From the NCBI GenBank assembly GCA_040216555.1, contig JAVJOW010000029.1, positions 1 through 64,000 on the forward strand: a stretch of DNA of 64,000 nucleotides, given 5' to 3'. How positions within the stretch are numbered: position 1 is the first letter of the stretch; each line of letters opens with the position of its first letter. Both the position numbers and the translations under genes were made by a program. This document shows, piece after piece, positions 54,422 to 61,771 of the stretch. This DNA is from Arenibacter sp040216555. Its GTDB lineage: Bacteria > Bacteroidota > Bacteroidia > Flavobacteriales > Flavobacteriaceae. The notes under the pieces were generated by a model, which saw only the letters and a program-made list of their open reading frames with translations, did not search any database and was not told the DNA's origin.

Positions 54422-55936
54422 CTAGACTGGCATGTCCGGTAACTTCCAACCGTCCCTATAAGTATGTTTTATCAATTCGGCTGCAAACTCGCTTGCTGAA
54501 TATGGTTCTGTCCATTCCTTTTCAAATTTCGGACGTCCGTCCTTCATAACAAAATTGTCACGGATTACGGTTTTAATGGTCTCATCTTTTCCTATATTGG
54601 TAAACCTCATATTCTCTCCATCCCAGTTCAAAATTTTATTCAAGGCTTGCAACCTTACCGCTAACACTCCCATAACGACCATTTCATTAAAGGGACCGGC
54701 TTCTGAAAAATCGGAAGTACAAGGTTTGCGATTCTCCGGATTCTCCTTACAGGCCCTTACCCAATCCATTTCATGTGCCCCTTTGCCCCAATCGAGTCCC
54801 ATCTCCTTTTCTACCCGGCGCTCGGTCTCTGCAACTTTGGGCATTTCCCTACCCAATATTTCTGGATCCAGTCCATAACATCCAGCATGTATAATACCTT
54901 TGGTACCGTAAAAGAAAGTACCTCCGCCAGATTTATTCGGGTTTTTGCCGCTTGGCCAATTGGCAGGTAGATCTGGTTTAATTCCCCCGTCATACCAGTT
55001 CACCTCTACCTCGGGCAATTTAATCCTACCCTTCCTGCCCCGTTCAGGGAAGGTCATTTGTACGGACTGTGCAGTTGGGGCGCTGTCTTTCAAGAGCAGG
55101 GAGGAACTTCCCTGAACTTTGGTGGGATATCCCAGTTTTAGCGCCTCAAATACAGGATGCAGAATATGGCAAGCCATATCCCCTAATGCTCCAGTACCGT
55201 AATTCCACCATCCGCGCCAGTTCCATGGGTGATATACCTGATTGTAAGGTATCAACTCTGCGGGGCCTGTAAACAGATCCCAGTCCAAAGTATCGGGGAC
55301 CCATTGTCCCTGGGCAGGGGGATTCACTCCCTGAGGCCATATAGGCCTATCTGTAAAGGATTCCACTTTGGTGATATCCCCAATGGCACCACTCCAAATT
55401 AATTCGCAGGTTTTGGCCACTCCCTCTCCGGAAGCTCCCTGATTTCCCATCTGGGTGGCCACATTATGCTTCTTGGCCAACTTGGTCAATAACCTGGATT
55501 CATAAACGGAATGTGTAAGCGGTTTTTGTACATAAACGTGTTTTCCGCGGACCATGGCATCTGCAGCCACAATAGCGTGGGTATGATCGGCCGTAGCTAT
55601 CAGAACAGCATCAAAGTTGTTGCCCATCTCATCATACATCACTCTAAAATCCTTATATTTCTTGGCATTTGGAAAGTGATCAAAACAATTCTTTGCATAT
55701 TTCCAATCCACATCACACAATCCAACAATATTTTCGCTCTGTAAATTTCTTAGATTGCCAAACCCCATACTTCCTACTCCAACCCCAACAATATTCAATT
55801 TATCGCTTGGTGCTTTATGTCCCAATCCTGAAATAACATTACTCGGGAGAATGGTAATTCCGGCAGCGGCAACTCCCGTTTTACTAATAAAAGATCTTCG
55901 TGTAATTGGTAGGGGCTGGTTTGGTTCTTTTTTCAT
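54422..55936 (-). CDS. Secreted Gfo/Idh/MocA-family oxidoreductase (Tat-type signal)
   Basis: 504 residues with a Tat-like signal (TRRSFISKTGVAAAGITIL). The Rossmann motif IVGVGVGSMGFGNL, the catalytic-lysine motif VQKPLTHS (Q-K-P here instead of E-K-P) and C-terminal Gfo/Idh features (PWNWRGWWNYGTGALGDMACHILHP) identify a secreted sugar oxidoreductase. It differs from the 10.6 kb homologue in length and has a longer C-terminal domain. No DUF1080 partner is next to it here; the sulfatase is on the other strand. Substrate not known. Confidence 0.87.
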   Translation of the reverse strand: MKKEPNQPLPITRRSFISKTGVAAAGITILPSNVISGLGHKAPSDKLNIVGVGVGSMGFGNLRNLQSENIVGLCDVDWKYAKNCFDHFPNAKKYKDFRVMYDEMGNNFDAVLIATADHTHAIVAADAMVRGKHVYVQKPLTHSVYESRLLTKLAKKHNVATQMGNQGASGEGVAKTCELIWSGAIGDITKVESFTDRPIWPQGVNPPAQGQWVPDTLDWDLFTGPAELIPYNQVYHPWNWRGWWNYGTGALGDMACHILHPVFEALKLGYPTKVQGSSSLLLKDSAPTAQSVQMTFPERGRKGRIKLPEVEVNWYDGGIKPDLPANWPSGKNPNKSGGGTFFYGTKGIIHAGCYGLDPEILGREMPKVAETERRVEKEMGLDWGKGAHEMDWVRACKENPENRKPCTSDFSEAGPFNEMVVMGVLAVRLQALNKILNWDGENMRFTNIGKDETIKTVIRDNFVMKDGRPKFEKEWTEPYSASEFAAELIKHTYRDGWKLPDMPV

Positions 55937-56323
55937 TTTTAAGATTTTTTAATTTGTTCGACTATCCTTTGGCAGGTAATTTCTGCTCTCTAAATTCCGA
56001 AAAATATTGTACTTATTAGCTGAAATCCACTAAAAATGTCCCAAAAAATTAGGAAGTTTATATTTTTTTGGAATAATGGCTCATGGCTTGTCGTGTAGAT
56101 AGTGTTCCCTGCGCTACTACTTATGAAAGGTGATTGAATTGTATAGCCGAATAAGCCTCGACCAAATCCCTATGGAGGATCAGGAATTTGTTTTGGGAAC
56201 AGCAGGTCTTATAAGCTAAAAGGGCTATAAGCGATTCATCGAAATAAATAAATTTATTACCCTAGTTAACCTATAGATTAACAATAATAATATATATTCG
56301 CAGTCGCTTACCCCAACAACACC
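55937..56323. other. 387 bp divergent gap
   Basis: Between the minus-strand oxidoreductase and the plus-strand DUF2490 gene. It should carry two promoters. No ORF and no repeat was seen. Confidence 0.35.
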
Positions 56324-57061
56324 ATGGCAACATATAAACATTTCCTAATTACCATAAGCCTGTTTATTATAGCATGCACAAGTCTATGTGCCCAAAAGAA
56401 TATCGAGACACAACAATTGCTTTGGACACGTTACAACCTCAAAATAAATATCAACGACAGCTATGCCCTAAGACAAGAATTGGAGGAAAGAACCTACTGG
56501 TTTCCCTGGCGCCAACATCAATTTGTATCCCGAACCCTTTTGGAAAGAAAAATAGGCAAAGGTTGGAGCACGGGGTTTGGAATGGCCACTTTTATACAGT
56601 CGCTCCCCCAGAATCCAGAAATTCCGACAACAGAAAATAGGGTAGAATTACGCCCACGGTTGGAAGTATCCTATTGGCAAGAATTATCAAAAAAATTTGG
56701 TCTCCATCACCGGTATTGGTCAGAATTTCGATTCTATGAACAGCCAAATGGTACCTTGGACTATGGCAACAACAGAACGCGATACAAACTTGAATTGAGG
56801 TATGCTGCCCATCCAAAAGTAACCTTAAAGGTCTTTGACGAGATCCTGCTGAATTTTGGTGGGCAAATCGTGTATAACGTCTTTGATCAAAACCGCTATG
56901 GCACAAGTATTCAGTACATGCCCATTAACAATTTCGGGTTCGAAATAGGTTACTTTAATTGGTTTCAACAGCAAAAATCGGGAGTAGATTTCTACAACCG
57001 ACATATAATCAGGTTAACGATCCACCAAAACATCAATATTAAATCCTCCACAAAACAATAA
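56324..57061 (+). CDS. DUF2490 outer-membrane protein
   Basis: 245 residues with a signal peptide (ISLFIIACTSLCAQ). The rest is a small beta-barrel pattern: NSYALRQELEERTYWFPWRQHQF-like, TLLERKIGKGWSTGFGMATFIQS, ENRVELRPRLEVSYWQELSKKF, GLHHRYWSEFRF and KSGVDFYNRHIIRLTIHQNI, all typical of the DUF2490 family. The PiT phosphate transporter starts 3 bp after its stop, so the two genes form an operon; a role linked to phosphate uptake is inferred. Confidence 0.82.
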   Translation: MATYKHFLITISLFIIACTSLCAQKNIETQQLLWTRYNLKININDSYALRQELEERTYWFPWRQHQFVSRTLLERKIGKGWSTGFGMATFIQSLPQNPEIPTTENRVELRPRLEVSYWQELSKKFGLHHRYWSEFRFYEQPNGTLDYGNNRTRYKLELRYAAHPKVTLKVFDEILLNFGGQIVYNVFDQNRYGTSIQYMPINNFGFEIGYFNWFQQQKSGVDFYNRHIIRLTIHQNINIKSSTKQ

Positions 57062-57063
57062 GC

Positions 57064-58083
57064 ATGTCAGAATTATTAAATTTATTAACGATACCTTTTC
57101 TTTTGGCCATGTTCTTGGCCATCAATATGGGCGGTAGTGGTACAGCTCCTGCTTTTTCGGCAGCCTATGGTGCCGATGTCATAAAACGGACCATGATTCC
57201 GGGCTTATTCGGAATAATGGTACTCCTCGGTGCTCTGATTGCCGGCAAGGAGGTCTCCCTAACTTTGGGCACAGGATTATTGGAGCAATCCTTTTTCACT
57301 CCTCTAAATACCTCCATAATCTTGCTTTCCATAGGGCTTTCCCTGTTCATTGCCAACGTTATTGGGGTACCCCAATCCACTAGTCAGGCCAGTGTTTTGT
57401 CCATAGCGGGAGCCGCATCAGCACTGGATGGCCTAAATACCAGAAAACTCTTCTATGAAATAATCCCGACCTGGGTAATACTGCCAATAGTTTCCTTCCT
57501 AATTATATTCTTAATTCACAAGTGGATTTTTCCTGTGCTCAAGAACAAGGTTTTTACCACAGATTATTCACACCTACAAGAACATAGGGTATTAAAAATC
57601 TTGTTGATCATTTCTTCCTTATATGTGGCCTTCTCCATAGGGGCCAACAATGTAGCCAATGCGGCCGCCCCAATAGCTTCCTTGACCGCCAATGAAGTAG
57701 GCGGGAATGCCATTCAAAACTTTCAACCGGTCATAATTTTATCGATCTTGATCGTAGCGCCCTGTTTCGCCATAGGAAGTTCTTTATTGGGACACAAAGT
57801 CACTCAAAAAACAGGAAAGGAAATTGTGGAGGTAAGCCCATTTTACGCCACGGTAATTGCCATGATAGTCGCAAGCCTTCTTTTATTTGCCTCGCTCACC
57901 AAAGGAATTCCAACTTCTTTGGTCCAGCTTAATGCAGCCGGGTTTATTGCCTTAAGCGTTAGTAAAAATGGACTTAAAAGTACTTTTGCCAATAAAACTG
58001 TAAAACGCTTTTTTACTGTTTGGGCGGTAGCACCAATTTTTGCCTACATTGTGACATATGTGTTTATAACATTATTAAATTAA
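57064..58083 (+). CDS. Inorganic phosphate transporter, PiT family
   Basis: 339 residues, about ten membrane segments. The two PiT repeats are recognised by GGSGTAPAFSAAYGADV (N-terminal) and GANNVANAAAPIASLT (C-terminal), the signature for Na+/H+:phosphate symport. It transports inorganic phosphate (as metal-phosphate in some members). It is directly after a DUF2490 outer-membrane gene; no DUF47/PhoU-like gene is adjacent. Confidence 0.9.
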   Translation: MSELLNLLTIPFLLAMFLAINMGGSGTAPAFSAAYGADVIKRTMIPGLFGIMVLLGALIAGKEVSLTLGTGLLEQSFFTPLNTSIILLSIGLSLFIANVIGVPQSTSQASVLSIAGAASALDGLNTRKLFYEIIPTWVILPIVSFLIIFLIHKWIFPVLKNKVFTTDYSHLQEHRVLKILLIISSLYVAFSIGANNVANAAAPIASLTANEVGGNAIQNFQPVIILSILIVAPCFAIGSSLLGHKVTQKTGKEIVEVSPFYATVIAMIVASLLLFASLTKGIPTSLVQLNAAGFIALSVSKNGLKSTFANKTVKRFFTVWAVAPIFAYIVTYVFITLLN

Positions 58084-58261
58084 AAACCACCTAATACACC
58101 ATTGGTCAATTAAGTGCTTTTTTTTGAAATCATTGTGCGGTACTGGGAAAAAGCGACCCTATACACTATGATAGACTTTGAAACCAACTAATATGCATTG
58201 AAAAAGTCGATAATTTATGCGATTTTTGTTTCGCTTAAGTCAAATTATTTTTTGATTCCCT
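58084..58261. other. Gap before GIY-YIG gene
   Basis: A T-run near 58120 may follow a weak transcript end. Nothing firm recognised. Confidence 0.3.
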
Positions 58262-58612
58262 ATGTCAAAAACCCTTTACCGAGTCTATGTTGTGGAGTTA
58301 TCCAAACGTGTTTTCACTGAGAATGCAAAGTTTAGGGCCGCCAATCCTCAATTTAACGGGGTGTTGGAATGCCTTTATGTGGGTATGACCTCCAAGACGC
58401 CCAAGGAGCGATTTGAACAGCACAAGACCGGATATAGAAATAAGAAAGGACATAAATTGTCGTCCAACATCGTACAAAAATATGGTCTATACCTAAGGCC
58501 TAGTCTTTATAATCATATAGATCCCGTTTTGACCAGAGCCGAAGCTTTGGAAATAGAGGAAGGTCTGGCCTTGGAATTAAGAAGGGAGCGTTATGCAGTG
58601 TGGTATAATTGA
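58262..58612 (+). CDS. GIY-YIG-like nuclease-domain protein
   Basis: 116 residues. YVVELSKRVFTEN, then the LYVGMTSKTPKERFEQHKTGYRNKKGHKLS stretch, which is the GIY-YIG core in a modified form (the second half reads YVGMTS with the conserved Arg in PKERFEQH), and the conserved Glu in EALEIEEGLA. The function of short stand-alone members is not known; repair or mobile-element nuclease activity is possible. It stands alone. Confidence 0.75.
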   Translation: MSKTLYRVYVVELSKRVFTENAKFRAANPQFNGVLECLYVGMTSKTPKERFEQHKTGYRNKKGHKLSSNIVQKYGLYLRPSLYNHIDPVLTRAEALEIEEGLALELRRERYAVWYN

Positions 58613-58666
58613 GCAGGTATGGATACTGGATAAAAATTCCTAAATTTAACCAAGACCTAATCTCAC

Positions 58667-59455
58667 ATGATAAAAAGCACCCTAGTTCTAATTGCCTTTA
58701 ACCTTTTTATACACGGCCATTCCCAAATACTTAAAAAGAAAATACCGGATAAATTAGTGGTACTCACTTTTGATGATGCCCCGGCAAGTCAGTATGCAGT
58801 GGTGGCCCCTCTTTTAAAAGAATACGGTTTTGGAGCTACCTTTTTTGTATGTGAATTTCCCCCAAATTATAAGGACAGTACCCTGTATATGAATTGGCGA
58901 CAGATAAAGGCATTGGACAAAATGGGCTTTGAAGTGGCCAACCACACCCATACACACGCCAATGTAAGCATACTCACCCAATCACAATTTAATGCAGAGT
59001 TGGAATATATTGAAGATAAATGCGATTCCCTTGGGATTGCTCAACCAAGAAACTTTGCCTATCCAGGTTATGGACTAAATGCCAATGTTCTTAGGTTTTT
59101 GGAAAAAAAAGAATATCGTTTCGCCCGAGCCGGGGGGAGCAGGGCCTACGACCCTTTAACAGATCATCCATTTCTAATACCCAGTTGGGCGATCAATGCG
59201 GACAACAAAAGTGAAATTATAAGCGCTCTAGATGAAGCCAAAAACGGAAAGATCGTGGTACTTACCCTGCACGGCGTACCCGATGTAGAGCACCCTTGGG
59301 TGAATACCCCGCCAATGCTCTTTAAGGAATATCTCCAGTATTTAGCGGATAAAAATTTCCAAGTAGTTTCCCTTAGGGAATTACAGGCTTATGTGGATGC
59401 AGAGGAAGCCAATAAAACCATTGTCCCCAATTTGACCAGATCGCTAAAAAACTAA
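58667..59455 (+). CDS. Secreted polysaccharide deacetylase (NodB-like)
   Basis: 262 residues with a signal peptide (TLVLIAFNLFIHGHSQ). Metal and catalytic motifs of the NodB fold: LTFDDAPASQY (Asp-Asp), FEVANHTHTHANVS (H-x-x-x-H type, His pair), ARNFAYPGYG-like and the late VVLTLHGVPD (His). Members remove N- or O-acetyl groups from chitin, peptidoglycan or other glycans. Substrate unknown. Single gene. Confidence 0.87.
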   Translation: MIKSTLVLIAFNLFIHGHSQILKKKIPDKLVVLTFDDAPASQYAVVAPLLKEYGFGATFFVCEFPPNYKDSTLYMNWRQIKALDKMGFEVANHTHTHANVSILTQSQFNAELEYIEDKCDSLGIAQPRNFAYPGYGLNANVLRFLEKKEYRFARAGGSRAYDPLTDHPFLIPSWAINADNKSEIISALDEAKNGKIVVLTLHGVPDVEHPWVNTPPMLFKEYLQYLADKNFQVVSLRELQAYVDAEEANKTIVPNLTRSLKN

Positions 59456-59723
59456 TAATACAAACCGGAGTACTGCTTTAGACTTTTTCTAAGAACATAG
59501 TTCCTTCCATGAAAATAGGGCCGACAGAAACAATATCACACTTTAAAAAACCACCGAATAGATCTACGGAAGAGTTATAGGCTTTCCGTTCTATTACTCA
59601 TTTTTCCAAGGATAGTTCAAGGGATTTCACTATATTTCAATAGAATAAAACCAACGCTCCTACCCTCCCCCTGTACAAGCTGCAACTTCTTGGCAAGGCA
59701 TTCGGTGGCCCTAAAAAAATGAA
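59456..59723. other. 268 bp gap before mscS-like gene
   Basis: Nothing recognised besides the expected promoter region. Confidence 0.3.
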
Positions 59724-60599
59724 ATGGATACGCTAAGTAAATTATTGGACTTTAATCTGATCAGTATTGGGGACTATGAAATAAAAGTCTACACCCTGGT
59801 ACTAATTCTAATAATTATTCTATTTACCAGGGTTATATTGAAACTTATAAAAACGGCCTTATTTCAGCGTTATAAAGGATTGCACCTGGATAAGGGAAAT
59901 ACCTATGCCCTCTATCAAATCATTAAATATGTTATATGGGTAATTGCCATCGGCCTTATATTGGAATCCGTAGGTATTAAGGTCACTATTTTAATCGCCG
60001 GATCCGCTGCCCTATTAGTGGGTGTGGGATTGGGTTTGCAACAAACCTTTAACGACGTAATTTCTGGCATAATATTACTTTCCGAGAAGTCGATTAAAAT
60101 CAACGACATCTTGGAAATAGATGGGGATGTAGTAGAAATACAGGAAATAGGGTTACGAACTTCCCGGGGGCTGAACAGGAACGATATCGCTATAATCATC
60201 CCAAATTCATTGATAACCACCAATAAGGTCATCAACTGGAGCCACCAGAAGAAAAAAACCCGTTTCAAGGTCGGTGTTGGCGTGGCTTATGGCAGTGATG
60301 TAGATCTTGTAGTCAGAATATTGGAGGAAAGTGTTTTGGAACATCCTGATTTTGACGATACCAAAATGATTGAGGGCCGCTTTGTAAATTTTGGCAATTC
60401 CTCCTTGGATTTTGAGGTGCTTTTTTTCAGCGAAAATGTATTTAGAATCGAGAAGGTGAAAAGTGATATTAGAAGGATCATCAACCGGAAATTCAGTGAA
60501 AACAAAATTGTAATACCATTTCCCCAAATGGACCTTCACTTTAAGTCGGGCCATACTGAAATAATCCCTAAAAATGAACAGCCAGGTTCAAGAACATGA
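59724..60599 (+). CDS. Small-conductance mechanosensitive channel (MscS family)
   Basis: 291 residues. Three hydrophobic segments lie in the first 110 residues (IKVYTLVLILIIILFTRVIL, YVIWVIAIGLILESVGI, VTILIAGSAALLVGVGLGLQ), and the pore-lining third helix carries the Gly-Ala-rich pattern. The beta domain follows (SGIILLSEKSIKINDILEI, LRTSRGLNRNDIAIIIPNS) and a C-terminal cytoplasmic domain. It opens under membrane tension to protect against osmotic downshock. It lies 42 bp before the CorA-like gene, so co-transcription is likely. Confidence 0.9.
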   Translation: MDTLSKLLDFNLISIGDYEIKVYTLVLILIIILFTRVILKLIKTALFQRYKGLHLDKGNTYALYQIIKYVIWVIAIGLILESVGIKVTILIAGSAALLVGVGLGLQQTFNDVISGIILLSEKSIKINDILEIDGDVVEIQEIGLRTSRGLNRNDIAIIIPNSLITTNKVINWSHQKKKTRFKVGVGVAYGSDVDLVVRILEESVLEHPDFDDTKMIEGRFVNFGNSSLDFEVLFFSENVFRIEKVKSDIRRIINRKFSENKIVIPFPQMDLHFKSGHTEIIPKNEQPGSRT

Positions 60600-60641
60600 A
60601 CCCAATCAACATAGAACGATGTGATCAACAAAAAAATAAGC

Positions 60642-61706
60642 ATGGCAAGATTCTTAAAGAAATCTAAGGAAGAGATAGGAGTTTCTCCAGATGAACTTAT
60701 CTTCCGGGGGGATAAAAAAATTAATGAAGTTCTACTTCGAATAATCGATTTTGATGCCAATAGTCTAGCCGAAGAAACCATTAAAACGGTACAGGAGGTA
60801 TTAAAATACCAGGAAAAGGACACGGTGACCTGGTTTAATATAGATGGACTGCACAATACCGAAATTATTGAGGGCATTGCCAATGAATTTAATTTTGACC
60901 GTATGGTTTTGGCAGATGTACTGAACACCCAGGCACGGCCCACGATCAAGGAATATGACAATTGCATATTTATATCCATAAAAATGTTGCAACAAGCCCC
61001 TAATTCCGATATCATAAATGTTGAAAACCTAAGTTTGATATTGACCGAATCCATTCTTATATCCTTTCAGGAAACGAAAGGGGATGTCTTTGAACCGGTT
61101 AGGGAGCGGATCCGGAAACAGAAAAGAAGAATTAGGAACGGCGGTACGGATTACCTTTTATTTGCCTTGTTGGATATTGTTATTGATAACTACATCTACA
61201 TCATAGGGGTCTTGGGCGAAAAAATTGAAATGCTAGAGGAAAGCCTTCTCTCGGAACCTAGGCAGGAAATTATAGGGGAAATCAACTCCTATAAACGGGA
61301 ATTGAACTTTTTGCGAAAGAATATTAAACCTGCCAAGGAAGTGATACTGAGCCTAGCAAAAATGGAATCGGATTATATCACGGAAAGTACCGAGATGCAT
61401 TTTAAGGAGCTACAGGACAACATAAATCACGCCAGCGACTCTTCGGATAGCTATAGGGAAATACTTTCCGACCAATTGAACATTTATCATACTACCATCA
61501 GTAGCAAGTTGAACGACATCATGAAATTCCTGACCGTTTTTTCCGTGATTTTTATTCCGCTGACCTTTATTGCAGGTATTTATGGGACCAACTTTGATGT
61601 AGTTCCTGAACTTCATTATAAATACAGTTATTTTATCATGTGGGGTGTAATCATTGTTGTTGCCATAGGAATGTTGATCTATTTTAGAAAGAAAAAATGG
61701 TTGTAA
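60642..61706 (+). CDS. CorA-family divalent cation transporter
   Basis: 354 residues from the ATG at 60642 (a GTG 7 codons upstream is also open). An N-terminal cytoplasmic domain is rich in charged residues (ARFLKKSKEEIGVSPDELIF, TVTWFNIDGLHN) and ends in a long stalk helix; two membrane segments at the C-terminus follow (FSVIFIPLTFIAGIYGTNF, SYFIMWGVIIVVAIGMLIYF). The signature loop reads YGTNF, where most CorA proteins have YGMNF. Transports Mg2+ or related cations in the family; the changed loop may alter selectivity. It follows the MscS-like gene. Confidence 0.88.
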   Translation: MARFLKKSKEEIGVSPDELIFRGDKKINEVLLRIIDFDANSLAEETIKTVQEVLKYQEKDTVTWFNIDGLHNTEIIEGIANEFNFDRMVLADVLNTQARPTIKEYDNCIFISIKMLQQAPNSDIINVENLSLILTESILISFQETKGDVFEPVRERIRKQKRRIRNGGTDYLLFALLDIVIDNYIYIIGVLGEKIEMLEESLLSEPRQEIIGEINSYKRELNFLRKNIKPAKEVILSLAKMESDYITESTEMHFKELQDNINHASDSSDSYREILSDQLNIYHTTISSKLNDIMKFLTVFSVIFIPLTFIAGIYGTNFDVVPELHYKYSYFIMWGVIIVVAIGMLIYFRKKKWL

Positions 61707-61771
61707 AAAACAAATGACCGGGAACGATTTAACCTTATCCAATAACAAAATAAAAATATCTAGACCATAAC
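61707..61771. other. Spacer between corA-like and the partial gene
   Basis: Nothing recognised apart from the start region of the next gene. Confidence 0.3.
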
